Of a DNA stretch of 64,000 nucleotides, positions 1 to 9,663 are shown one piece after another. Made by a program: the position numbers and the translations under genes. Each line of letters begins with the position of its first letter. Positions within the stretch are counted from its first letter, which is position 1. Below the pieces are notes generated by a model. The model saw nothing but the letters and a program-made list of their open reading frames with translations, was not told the DNA's origin and ran no database searches. Source of the stretch: Gracilariopsis chorda (Eukaryota; Rhodophyta; Florideophyceae; Gracilariales; Gracilariaceae); contig NBIV01000039.1 in NCBI GenBank assembly GCA_003194525.1, forward strand, positions 124,001 through 188,000, read 5' to 3'.

Positions 1-1027
1 GGGCACTTCTAAGCTTGCCACAACAGTGTGCGGTACTGTTGCACTTTGATTGGTTTTTTAGTTCTCCTTGTTGCTCATTATTCAACAACTGTGGTCAATG
101 CGCAAAGATATATCTGTAACAACTCACAGCGTAGCGTAGCGCAACAAAAGAGGACGGCAAAATAATCTCTGATGATCTGCTTGCTCATCAGAGTCTTGCC
201 TGCCTTTATTTGGGCGCTTAAGTACGCAGCTGTGCGAAGCTACGCGCTACTTGGTCAGTGGCTTTGCTAAGCTACTTGACCGTTAGTAGTGAACATACAA
301 GTCATGTCTAATTCGGATCTGACAAGATAGTCTGACGCCATGCTACTGGGCTGTCTTGGCAATGACGTCGGTACCTGATAACAGAACCAAGCCCAAGTTA
401 CAGAATAGCATTGCATCTTCTCTCCTCCGCAGGCATCGAGAGTATTCTAACACGCATTCTGATGCAACCATTTAAAACATTCGTGGCTGTTGATGCACTA
501 CTATGATGGTTAATAAGTCTGACCTTCCGATGGAGGGGAAGGTTGGCTGACGCTCTTTTATAGGGCTTCCAACAGTCTATCTGCCTTTCAGACTGAAATA
601 TAAGCTACCTGCTGTCTCTCATCAGCTTGCTAAAGGCTGATCACGATGATTAAGCCTGACTTAACTTGAAGCTCTACGTTTGTGTTCTACAGTTGACGTT
701 AAACCTTACAATAAGTTGCTACATATTGAACGCAACAGAAACCCTTTGAAGAAGGTCGCACTGCTCTGGCATCATAATGGTGCCTTGCACTCAAAGAATG
801 CAAAATCAAGGAGAGAACAATTACCATATGCGCGTGAGAGAAGGGGAAAGCCGGCAAGGATATTATTAGAACGTGGCCGCAGAAATTGCTTGGTTTCCTG
901 CAGAGAGAAGTATCTGGAAACATCCCCTTTTACCCTTTTGTTGTGAGTAGACTGTAAAAGCTTACAATAAAGAAGAAGAATGTAACACAATGCAAAAACG
1001 CTAAAGAGATCCTTTCCTGAACGTTTC
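1..1027. other. Sparse region, no recognised gene
   Basis: I see no protein family here. The only notable item is an 88-codon plus-strand ORF (680-946), basic and without recognisable domains. It has no ATG at its 5' end, lies just after a CTACAG that could be a 3' splice site, and is followed 20 bases after its TGA by AATAAA at 966-971. It could be a terminal exon or a chance ORF; an overlapping minus-strand ORF argues for chance. Confidence 0.4.
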
Positions 1028-1033
1028 TTTATT
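1028..1033 (-). terminator. Polyadenylation signal (AATAAA) for the coiled-coil gene
   Basis: The plus strand reads TTTATT, so the minus strand reads AATAAA, 78 bases downstream of the TAA that ends the minus-strand ORF 1112-3079. Position and sequence fit a eukaryotic polyadenylation signal. A plus-strand AATAAA lies close by at 966-971. Confidence 0.45.
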
Positions 1034-1111
1034 CACAAAACAATCTTTGCATGGAATTGCACAATATTCGCTTGCACTGGCTCAGAGCGGCAATGACGGG
1101 GGATCATCTCA

Positions 1112-3079
1112 TTAGCCGTCAAAGTTTGCGCGGCGCTTGTTTCTCATCCACTGAAACACCCTTTCCATCCTTGAAGGGGAAGGGGCAAAGGGATCCGGCG
1201 TGTTGAAAACTTCTCTTGGTCTAACTTTGCGCGAATTACGCTCGTGCCGTCTGGCTACCATTTTCTCCCATTCCGTTAACGGCTTGGGCGTAGGCTTCTT
1301 GTATTCGTTCCCACTAGAATTGGCTTTCGTGTTGTTCTGGAATCTCATTCTTTGGCCAACACCCTTTGCTCCATCCCCCACAGGCCTCATTGATTGAGGT
1401 CTATGAGGGTGCTGAACACCTCGTTCTTTTCGCACGGGTGTTATCTCTTCTTCATGTGATGGAGCTTGGTCTTGCGCATACGTGGAAGACGTATACGTGG
1501 GTATCTTTCTTTGAGAGTATCCTACGCGCTCTTCCTCTATCCGTTCCCAGCGCTCTTGTAGGAGAGCTTGCTTGTATTTTGAAGATCTTCTTGTTTCCTC
1601 GTCAAGCTTTTGCTCCAACCGTTCTATTTCATTGAGTTTGTTTCCAATCACCTTTCCCAGTACCTCCGTGTCCTGCTTCAATATAAAACAAACTTGCTCA
1701 ATGTCGCTCATCATGTTGACTGCCTTTTGTCTAAGCGTTCGAGGTGGCTCATGTGTAAAGCGGTCCGTGTCCGCTTTCCTTCTGAATAGCTTCATGATCC
1801 GAGCGCAGGTTCTATGAATGGGGCGGTCATCTACCCATTCTGGGACCTTGCCAAACGAGGCGAGACTCCTGGCAACGGATGCATCCTCAACGGATAGCGA
1901 TCGTGAGGATGGGCAGATATCATCTTCTGGAAAACACATCCCCTTTGATAAGCAGACGAAAACGCTTGATTCCGTATGCTTTCCCTGTCTTGTTGATCCG
2001 TCACTTCCGTAACAAGGCCAATCGTCCCGCAAGTATGGACGACTGATGTGAATATGTGATACCTTGCCAGGGGTCTCATCGGATCTCCAAGTTTGATCAC
2101 GATGCTTTCTCTGCCAAAGAACACCAGAGCACGATGTTCTCAAACGGAAACCGGAGTTTATAGAATCGGCGATACGAGCTTTCCGTCCAGTGAGGCGCAT
2201 TACGGTTTTCCAAATCGAAATGTCATCCGATCCTGCAGCCTCATCGACGATCTTGTTCACGATGTCGTCTTGCAGGATCTGAAGCTGTTGAATTCTTGTT
2301 AGGACCCTGTCTGCAGTCCTATTTCTCTCCTCAAGTCGACATCTTTGTTCTTCGACAATTTCTTTCAGTTCCTTTGCCGCTATACGCGCCTGTTCAAGAT
2401 TGTACTCGGCTTGGCGATCCTCCTTCTCAAAGGTTTCTATTCTGGAGGTAAGCGACGCTTTCTCGGCTTCCAGTTGCGATTGTGCCGATTCCGCATTTGT
2501 GCAGCGAATATTAGCAGCTGCAGCCTCGTGTTGTAGTTTACGATTATCGGCCTTGAGTTCTGCTACAGCGTTGTCCCTTTCACGGGCTATGGCAGCAAGC
2601 TGTTTCAGAATGAGCTTTAAGAGATCCCCATTCTTCTGAACTCTCCTTGCGTCTCCCTGTGGTGTGACATTATTGGAAGAGGGCGCGGGTTTGGTCGGGT
2701 CAGGGTGCTCTTCAAGAAGGGATGGCAGGAGCACATCATTTGACCCATCTGGAGCTCCTTTATCGCCATCGTTGTTTGGATCCGACTGGACTGTCTTTGG
2801 GCCCAGATCCCCCGTGAAAGATGTGCTCGATATTTCAATTTCTTCATAGCCAGAGCTTTGAAGGGTTCCAATGGGAAATTGCTGTGCATAAGCAAGGAAC
2901 TCTGCCCATGCCTCGCGGGGGATATTTTCCACTTCCAAATCATTTGTGGTCTCCGTGGGAAGAGCCTGTGATTGTACATTGCTCGTCTGGGGAGCTGAGT
3001 TTTGCCTCCCGAAAGTCAAATTGAGACGAGCTTGAACGCTTTGACAAAGCTCTACCACGAACTCAGGAAAGATCATCAT
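1112..3079 (-). CDS. Uncharacterised coiled-coil protein, 655 aa
   Basis: This is an uninterrupted 655-residue ORF starting at ATG 3079 and ending in TAA at 1112-1114. I do not recognise a family. Residues about 1-160 are acidic and rich in Ser, Pro and Asn, so probably disordered. Residues about 165-280 form a long charged heptad-like stretch rich in Glu, Ala, Arg and Leu (for example AELKADNRKLQHEAAAANIR), a likely coiled coil. A middle section is Cys/Ser/Arg-rich. A second coiled-coil segment at about 470-530 includes NEIERLEQKLDEETRRSS. The C-terminus is basic (RRHERNSRKVRPRE). A signal peptide or transmembrane segment is not evident. A candidate TATA box lies 340 bases upstream and AATAAA lies just downstream. 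Unlike most of the window it is not a transposon protein, so it is the best candidate for a host gene. A structural or cytoskeletal role is a guess only. Confidence 0.6.
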   Translation of the reverse strand: MMIFPEFVVELCQSVQARLNLTFGRQNSAPQTSNVQSQALPTETTNDLEVENIPREAWAEFLAYAQQFPIGTLQSSGYEEIEISSTSFTGDLGPKTVQSDPNNDGDKGAPDGSNDVLLPSLLEEHPDPTKPAPSSNNVTPQGDARRVQKNGDLLKLILKQLAAIARERDNAVAELKADNRKLQHEAAAANIRCTNAESAQSQLEAEKASLTSRIETFEKEDRQAEYNLEQARIAAKELKEIVEEQRCRLEERNRTADRVLTRIQQLQILQDDIVNKIVDEAAGSDDISIWKTVMRLTGRKARIADSINSGFRLRTSCSGVLWQRKHRDQTWRSDETPGKVSHIHISRPYLRDDWPCYGSDGSTRQGKHTESSVFVCLSKGMCFPEDDICPSSRSLSVEDASVARSLASFGKVPEWVDDRPIHRTCARIMKLFRRKADTDRFTHEPPRTLRQKAVNMMSDIEQVCFILKQDTEVLGKVIGNKLNEIERLEQKLDEETRRSSKYKQALLQERWERIEEERVGYSQRKIPTYTSSTYAQDQAPSHEEEITPVRKERGVQHPHRPQSMRPVGDGAKGVGQRMRFQNNTKANSSGNEYKKPTPKPLTEWEKMVARRHERNSRKVRPREVFNTPDPFAPSPSRMERVFQWMRNKRRANFDG

Positions 3080-3417
3080 GAAGAGTACACAAATACCAGT
3101 GGAGCAACCAGAGTGATCAGTTCAAATGAGCCAGTGCGTAAAATATCGCAGACGTGTTGAGGAAGAAGAGTGTGTTGATTCCAGGATCAAAGAATCGGAT
3201 AAGCCTGAACTTGCAAGATCGGGTGGGTATAGTGGAAGAACCCGACCTTAGTAGTGACCAAAAAGCGAGAGTGGGATGCTTTTCAGGTAACGAAGCCACC
3301 GTCGTCTAAAGAGCAAGAGCAACAGATATAAACTTGTTTGGAAACAGCTGCAAATTACGAGAGAACGACGATGACTTGAGGAGACCAAGGGTAGCGATTC
3401 CTTCGTTTCGAGTCCAT

Positions 3418-3425
3418 CCTTTATA
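3418..3425 (-). promoter_or_regulatory. Candidate TATA box upstream of the coiled-coil gene
   Basis: The minus strand reads TATAAAGG here. It is about 340 bases upstream of the ATG at 3079, so a long 5' UTR or a 5' intron would be needed. It could instead serve a short minus-strand ORF starting at 3442 or 3299, neither of which has recognisable content. Confidence 0.25.
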
Positions 3426-3429
3426 GTAC

Positions 3430-5440
3430 TCATCACGTTCATGGTGGATCGATGCGGGCTTCATCTCTCCTTCAATTTAGATGAAGGGGAGCCGTGCCAT
3501 TTAATTGAAGTACCACGCATGTCGGTGGCCGTGATTGGAGTCTAGCCGAAGATTACTGGACCAAACCGTGACATCGAAGGAGTAGTTTCCTCCCGCTGGT
3601 TGTCACTCTTTGTTGTTAAGTAGTCTTCACGGAATTGGATACCAGATTTTCCTTAAAGACTTTTGCAGTCGTACTGACACCAGCTGGTTTGGGTTGACGT
3701 GAATATGCAGGGATCCACAAATTTGGCGTCAGCTCTACTTACTATTCATCACTTGAGTGTTAAATTGAAATAGATTCCGGCATCTGCGTGTCAAATTACT
3801 AAACAGAAATTGAACAGTTCAAACAATAATGCGTGGTACCTGGCTCCCGTTCCAGTGCTTCATCGGCAGATGTGCTATCGGCGTATTGATCTTTAGGTTT
3901 GCATATTACGTGCCTGGTACTTCGAATTATTGTACTTGTCTCGAATTACTACTCAACACACTCATATTGTAAGTTGCTATAGCGTTCAGCACAGCTATGA
4001 CTAGAAACTTCAAATTAGAAAACAAGCTAAGGCCCAGCTCTGGGCGGGGGTTTTGTAATTTGTTTCTTAGAAGTAATTTTGCTGCTGCTGAACGTGACTG
4101 ATTTAGTGCTTGGTGGTTTGGAGTCCAAACATTGAACACATCACAAAGACACTCCATTTGAAAGTGCGTGGCGATCATCTCCACAAGCATTCAATGGTAA
4201 CACGCAGATTTCTAGAATCATGTAGAGGAGGGATGTAGACTAACTTCAGATTAGATTGCGTGTGACCTTCAAATTGCGATGTTCTGTCGAAAGCAACAAA
4301 GTGCAAGGATACGGGTACTAGATCGTGAAGAAAAGGAGATCAGAGAATTTGCATACAAGTTGCAACGATTATTCGCTTCTTGAACAGGCCCGAAACATGA
4401 CAGAGATCGTTTGCTACGTGATAAAGTGCTGCATTTGCTCTTCTTCTTGTGGGCATACACACCACCATACTGCAAAAGCGGAGGATAGGGAAGAGCAGCG
4501 CCGCAGAATACCACGTGAGCTCATGAACAGTTATGACGCAAACAAGCTCGGCATTGTGTGCCGATCACCCTACATCAATCCTCATATGCTTCTAGGAAGA
4601 CGCCCTCTTTTTTCCGACATGAGTAATCACGCCTCTAAGCATTCAGTTCTGTAGCACCAAGTTAGGCGAATGGATAAAAAGAACATATTGATATTGCGAG
4701 CAACGAAAAAAAGTGTCCTGGAATGCAGATGTCGCTATGCTCGGTCTATCTTTTGAGCTACTACATGTTTCATTATCATCGGTTTGAGATACCCCTACCA
4801 CAAGTGAGTGTTAATAATTGGGACTAGAAGAACGTTCCTCTTGTTTGACTGAGTGGAAAGAATACCCAGCTACTCTAACACGTACAGTAACAGCTCTATG
4901 ACAGTTATGCAAGAGCTCCTACGCATATATGTGTGTGGTTATGGGCAAGTGCCTCTAATTCCAAGGCAACGGTATTCGCTTTCTACAAGAAGAATGCTAA
5001 TTATCTATTCGGCGGCTAAATTCCCCTAATAGACCAAATCGCATCTCCATTTGGCTTTCTCAACCGGCGTAACTTTATACTGTTTTATAGCCTTTTCGGA
5101 AGGTCGGCACACCTCGACGGGCGGAACTGCATGTGTCCTGAGCGGGACTGGCTAGTAGACTACCTTGCAGTGGTCCCTCCCCACAGCGGTATCCAACGCA
5201 AAGCGATTTAGCATCATGATTCCAGATAGGCTACGACAACTTTGACGCCCCCTACGCATATGCTTACGTGACGATCTACGAGATCGTGGTGATTTCTGTA
5301 TGGGTGTAGCTTCTTTTCCTTCGTTGCTCTTCCCAAGTTAACACTTTTACACACAATGCAATTTTCCTTTTCATTCCCTTTCGTCTTTATTGCTCTATTC
5401 CTGACTATTTAACGCGGTCTGACTCGGATTCAGTGAAGTT
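3430..5440. other. Two kilobases without a recognised gene
   Basis: Only short ORFs occur, on both strands, none with motifs I recognise. The longest is a 109-codon plus-strand ORF at 4325-4654 with a small Cys/His cluster (CYVIKCCICSSSCGHTHHH); a minus-strand ORF overlaps it. No tRNA or repeat was seen. Confidence 0.4.
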
Positions 5441-5661
5441 TCTTCACCGCATACGTTTCGATTCTAGCGAGCTCGTTCCCAACTGCTGCAAATAAAACAT
5501 GACGCCTCTGGTAGGGATTCTTGTCTTAAGCAAGGAAGACGAAGAGAGCCTCCAACAATCAGGTTTCAAACGTTCTAGTTTTGAAAACAAGGAGATCATA
5601 GTGTGACTGTTGGTGCTGGAGTAGAAACATGCCTTGAAAGGGACAAAGCAAAGCAAAGGTC

Positions 5662-6063
5662 TTAAAGTGGAAGCGACGCTACTCCAAAGGATCTCAGGCA
5701 TCGATTCGCCCTGTGGAGATCAGAGTAGAGTCTGCGAGTATCAATAGACCTAGAACGTCCTTTTCTGTACGGAGCGCAGTATCCTCTCAAACTCGACGGT
5801 GATCTTGATATGAATCTGAAACAAAGCGAAATAAGTTGATCAGAACGGCTTCGCGTGATGAATGTGTACCGATGATAGCAACCACAGTTGGCAATCCGAC
5901 GCATATTGTCAATACTGCAGAAGCCAACGAAGCGATCGGTGGGCTTGGTGGCCGCTTGATGCGCTTCTTTCTCAATAGTGGTTTCAAGGGCCGCCCCTTG
6001 AGAAGTACTCAAAATGAAGAAGAGAGTGACGAATGCAAGAGTTAAGTTTCGCAAGAAAGCCAT
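5662..6063 (-). CDS. Putative small secreted protein, 133 aa
   Basis: From the ATG at 6063 the minus strand encodes about 133 residues. The first 24 form a textbook signal peptide: Met-Ala, one Arg, a hydrophobic core (LTLAFVTLFFIL), then small residues STSQGAA before a charged, acidic stretch. The same frame is open upstream to 6162, but this internal ATG fits better because the signal peptide starts there and a TATAAAAG lies 108 bases upstream. The rest has several Cys (FCSIDNMRRIANCGC) and a basic, Ser-rich tail with no known domain. Another minus-strand frame (5787-5987) encodes a hydrophobic segment, so an intron or frameshift near 5950 is possible and the true C-terminus is uncertain. 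Confidence 0.4.
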   Translation of the reverse strand: MAFLRNLTLAFVTLFFILSTSQGAALETTIEKEAHQAATKPTDRFVGFCSIDNMRRIANCGCYHRYTFITRSRSDQLISLCFRFISRSPSSLRGYCAPYRKGRSRSIDTRRLYSDLHRANRCLRSFGVASLPL

Positions 6064-6170
6064 GATGGTTTGTGTGTTTCGTATTGTCGTGTGAAGTATC
6101 GGGAGGGCGTTTGGTTCGGTGCTGTTGGGAAGCAAGTACGTGCGAAGTGAAGTGAAGGGCAAAGGAGAGG

Positions 6171-6178
6171 CTTTTATA
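6171..6178 (-). promoter_or_regulatory. TATA box for the putative secreted protein
   Basis: The minus strand reads TATAAAAG, a near-consensus TATA box, 108 bases before the ATG at 6063. Transcription starting about 30 bases downstream would leave a 5' UTR of roughly 80 bases. Confidence 0.5.
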
Positions 6179-6528
6179 CATGACGTTATCCATCAGGTTA
6201 TGTTTCCCAACTACACATGTTGCAATGTGACGTGTGAGCGATAGTTTCGACGTCGATTCCACAGGACATTCAAATGCAACGCTGGTGAAAGGAGAAAACA
6301 TAACGCTAAACCCATGCCTCTGTGGGCGCTTAGATCCTGTGCCTGCAACAGTTCCCAACAAGTTGCTCTTCTTCGCTTTGCAACGATTGCCGTGGCATAA
6401 CAAGTCATGTTCTGCGCAAAATATGAAATGAGAGACATGCAACCTTCGGCATTTGGTACAGCAAGGTAGATACTGCTAGATGTAACCTTGACCTTGCTGG
6501 TCCATACCGAATGCTGGCATTTCGAGTA

Positions 6529-6551
6529 CAGGGGGGGTCGCGATATAGTGC
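6529..6551 (+). repeat. Left terminal inverted repeat of the Tigger element
   Basis: Begins CAGGGGGGG directly after TA and ends ATATAGTGC. The reverse complement of the right end begins CAGTGAG and also ends ATATAGTGC at the same spacing. Confidence 0.75.
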
Positions 6552-6768
6552 CTAGATGAATAGTGCTAACCTTTATATTGTGCCACCATCAACCCGGTGG
6601 CACAAAAATGGCGCATATTTGAAACAAACGTAACACTCGGCCATAAACGTGACAAACCCCCGCCAAAACAAGCAAACCCATTACAGATTCCTTCCTAGCA
6701 CCCACACCAGGGCTTCCAAACGTTCCCCCGATGAGACGAACGCTTCTCCATCTGACCAAGCTCGAAAG

Positions 6769-8508
6769 ATGGCACCATCACGCACTAATCCCAAGACGAG
6801 ACGAACACGTCTAGATCTTTCTCCGAAGATTGAAGCCGCTCGGTCGCTAAGCTCTTGCATCTCCGCAGCCACCGTGATGAAGAAATTCTCTATTTCCCGT
6901 CGAACGGCAACCAATCTTAAGAAGAATGCATCGCGAATCATTTAACTTGCTGAAACAACTTCCCTATCGCTGCAAAGAAAATCATTGCGGCCCCCTGCGT
7001 TTCCCAAAATCGAAGATGAACTTCTAATATTCGTTAACTTTGCACGATGCTGCAAGTTGCCAATCACGCAAGCTGTGTTACAGCACAAGGCGCTTATGAT
7101 ACGCGACAATCTGGAAAAGAACATAGCGAGCAATCAAATCTTAGAACATCACAAACTGTCCAAGTTTACGGCATCGATTGGTTGGGTTCAGAACTTCATA
7201 CGCAGACATGCGTTGCGCTCCGTTGTTCTTCACGGCGAAGGCGGGAGTGCATCTGCTGCACAAGTTGCGGACAAAATGTCAGAGCTGAAAGCAAAGCTGC
7301 GCAGTTACGATGTGGATTGCATTTATAATGTTGAAGAGACAGGGTTATTCTACAAACTTTTGCCTCGCCGTACGTATATAACAGAAGAGGAGAACCGGAA
7401 AACAATTCGCGGAACTAAGGCCATGAAGTCGAAGGATAGAATCACAGCTTATGTCTGTACCAACGGAGACGGTTCGCGGAAGCTTCCAATGGCGATTATA
7501 GGCAAAGCAAAAAACCCTCGCTGTTTCCGTCTTGGCCAACCTCCGGTGCCTTACTTCAGTCAAAAGAACTCTTGGTCTGATTCGTTAACGTTTAAACGGT
7601 GGTTCTATGAAGTACTTCTACCATTTATTCGCAAAGCAACATCCCGTCCTTGCGTTCTTCTTATGGATAACTGTGGGCCACACGGTACTGACTTGAAGGA
7701 TAGCCGTAACCAAGTCACTATCATGACACTTCCTCCGAATTGTACCGCTATTCATCAGCCCATGGATTTGGGCATAATTGCTGCTTGGAAAGTGCGGTAT
7801 CGCGGGCTGCTACTGCGCAAGATAGTGCTGGACATCGAGACGCGGCAGCAAAGGCGAGAGAGCAATCGGGCTCTGATTGCAGGAATGAAGGGAATCGACG
7901 AGGGGCATGATCCTCACCTTCTTGATGTTTCCAAAATGGTGGAGGAGTCTTGGAGTAATGTTTCGCAATCAACCATTGCACGGTGTTGGGTGAAAGCTAA
8001 TGTGTTACCATTGCCACATGCCTGCGATATCACGTCCAGTGAAGGAAAGATGTCTAATACGCAAAACAGTGAGGACGTGAAGGCTATGACTAAGATGGTG
8101 GAGCAGCTTAGCATTTCACTGGATCGCCGTGATCCCTTTTATGAACAAGTGTTTGAACCTGTGAATCAAGAACAGGTCGAGCGCTGGTTGACGATTGAAG
8201 AGAACTCACTAGTGAGTGAGGCTGTGGTCGAAGATGCTCTGTATTTTGACGAACTGAGAGCGGTAGAGAGCGCATCATCGCCTGAAGTAAAGTCTGATGA
8301 TGATGGGGACACTATTATGGCGGAAGCGTTGCCCCCTGAAGCTGAGATAATCGTCAAACTGCGCAAATTAGAGAAATGGGCGTTTGACAGTAACCTTTCC
8401 GACGTCTCCTACTCGTTGCGAAAGGCAAGGCAAGGGTTCTTGCGAGCAAAAAGACGGGAGGTTTCTGGTAGTACGCGACAGTTGTTGATTACCGAGATGC
8501 TGGAGTAG
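6769..8508 (+). pseudogene. Tigger/pogo transposase with one in-frame stop
   Basis: The frame runs from ATG 6769 to TAG 8506-8508 (580 codons) and is broken only by a TAA at 6943-6945. Residues about 10-58 are the CENP-B/psq-type helix-turn-helix. After the stop follows the Tc5-type second DNA-binding helix-turn-helix (to about residue 165), then the DDE_1 catalytic domain. The catalytic triad of this family is three Asp. Here the first site reads NVEETGLF, so Asp is replaced by Glu (codon at 7333-7335). The second, LLMDNCGPHG (7666-7668), and third, HQPMDLG (7765-7767), are intact. The C-terminal 150 residues are acidic and variable, as in relatives. The protein would bind the terminal repeats and cut and paste the element in the nucleus. 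With the stop and the Asp-to-Glu change it is probably inactive. Confidence 0.85.
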
Positions 8509-8589
8509 CTATATTGTAAGTAGTTTTGCTCTGAACTATATATTTCCCAATTCGGTATAGTGCCACCATCTCGGTATTGTACGAGGGTA

Positions 8590-8612
8590 GCACTATATAG
8601 TAGTACTCACTG
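8590..8612 (-). repeat. Right terminal inverted repeat of the Tigger element
   Basis: Reads GCACTATAT at its inner side and CACTG at its outer side, followed by TA. It pairs with the left end over the CAG and over the inner nine bases. Confidence 0.75.
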
Positions 8613-8669
8613 TATCCTCATAACCAAAATATTATTGGTCAACAAGGGTAAGAAGGGCCTTCGGCCCTA

Positions 8670-8860
8670 GCACTCTTTCCTGCAGTGGTGACGTCTGCAT
8701 CTTGCCTGCAGGAAAGAGTGGTAGTGCCGCCCTACCACACTTTGCTGCAGTTGTGACGTCTGCATCTTGCCTGCAGAAAAGAGTGGTAGGGCCGCCCCAC
8801 CATTCTTTCCTGCAGTTGTGACGTCTTTATCTTGCCTGCAGGAAAGAGTGGTAGGGCCGG
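8670..8860. repeat. 65-bp palindromic tandem repeat, three units
   Basis: The core TGCAG..GTGACGTCT recurs at 8681, 8746 and 8811, an exact 65-bp period. Each unit contains an inverted pair, CTTTCCTGCAG facing CTGCAGGAAAG, with CCTACCAC facing GTGGTAGG across unit borders, so each unit could fold into a hairpin. No coding frame is apparent. Confidence 0.85.
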
Positions 8861-8884
8861 AGCTTGAGCAGTTACAAACCTGAG

Positions 8885-8918
8885 AATCAAACGTTTTGGT
8901 TGTCCAAAACGTTTGATT
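8885..8918. repeat. Perfect 15-bp inverted repeat (hairpin)
   Basis: AATCAAACGTTTTGG at 8885-8899 is followed by a 4-base loop and its exact reverse complement at 8904-8918. It lies between the 65-bp array and the Helitron palindrome and may be the terminus of a small palindromic element. Confidence 0.8.
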
Positions 8919-9086
8919 ATCATTGGCGCAAAAAGTTAGCGAACCAAAAAGCTCAAAAAATGAACGTGAAGCAAGATTTTGGGTGCTGGCGCAGTTTGCG
9001 CCATAAAAACGAAACCATGCATTTTACTAATTTTTTAAGGGGGGCGAGGGTCGTTGTCGCACAAATCCTTAGTTAGGTTAGAAGAA

Positions 9087-9580
9087 AAGTGGAAACGGCC
9101 TTCGGCCGTGGGCGGCGCTGCGCGTCGCTTTGTTTTCGTAGCTTTGTGTATTTAGTAGCGTTCGCAGGCTCTCCGAGCGCTTTGCTTGCTTGCACTCGCA
9201 ATAGCGCACGTAGAACCACGGGGCGCAGGGGCGCCTACTGTATGTGGAGCGTTATGGATTTTGTTTAGGTACCTGAATTGACTGCAGTGCCAGCCAATGA
9301 TGAGAAAGCGCGACACGTTGCTGTTTGTAACTGCCTGGCACTGCAGTCATTATGGGAGTGCCAACCAGTAAGCAGCAAGTTTTGCTGCTGCTGCTGCTGC
9401 TGGATGTTTTAAGTGGTAGGGCGTCGTTGCGCCAAATGGGCGTTTTGCATGCGCAAACGGGGACATGCAAAACTATTTTGTGGCGTAACGCCTCGTAAAT
9501 ACTTATAATGGAGAGGAAAGTGGAAACAGCCTTTGGCCGTGGGCGGCGCTGCGCGCCGCGGTGGAGGAGTGATAAACAGC
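9087..9580 (+). repeat. Repeat module, outer-left copy
   Basis: Holds, in order: GGAAACGGCCTTCGGCCG plus a GC-rich stretch, GACTGCAGTGCCAGCCAATG, a (CTG)6 run at 9385-9402, a hairpin with arms like GGCGTTGCGCCA and its complement around 9420-9490, then a second partial start of the module. Related copies lie at 15440-16120 (same orientation), 16555-17010 and 23868-24348 (inverted). It does not appear to be coding. Confidence 0.75.
9385..9402 (+). repeat. (CTG)6 microsatellite
   Basis: Six CTG triplets. Equivalent runs stand at 15444-15461 and 16432-16449 (CTG, six units each), and as CAG at 17178-17192 (five units) and 24033-24050 (six units), so triplet runs sit symmetrically around the palindrome. 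Confidence 0.9.
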
Positions 9581-9663
9581 GGTGAGGAAAAAAGAGGGTG
9601 AGGAAAGCAAAAGCAGAAAAGCCATCAGTTTAATTCAATAACTGAAGAACGCAAGAAATATGA

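Larger units (their letters stand above)
6529..8612 (+). mobile_element. Tigger/pogo-type DNA transposon (Tc1/mariner superfamily)
   Basis: A 2,084-bp element flanked by a TA dinucleotide on both sides (6527-6528 and 8613-8614), the target duplication of this superfamily. The ends are imperfect inverted repeats: both start CAG and share ATATAGTGC 14 bases in. A subterminal motif (TGCCACCATC) occurs near both ends, at about 6580 and 8562. The interior codes for one transposase on the plus strand. The single in-frame stop and one catalytic change suggest a recently silenced copy. Confidence 0.85.

Noticed and set aside
680-946. 88-codon plus-strand ORF with a polyA signal 20 bases downstream
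   Set aside because: No ATG, no recognisable domain, and two other ORFs overlap it on the opposite strand. Recorded only in the region description.
8670-8860. Array of repeated hairpins considered as a CRISPR array
   Set aside because: Units are contiguous 65-bp tandem repeats without unique spacers, and the window is eukaryotic with no cas genes.
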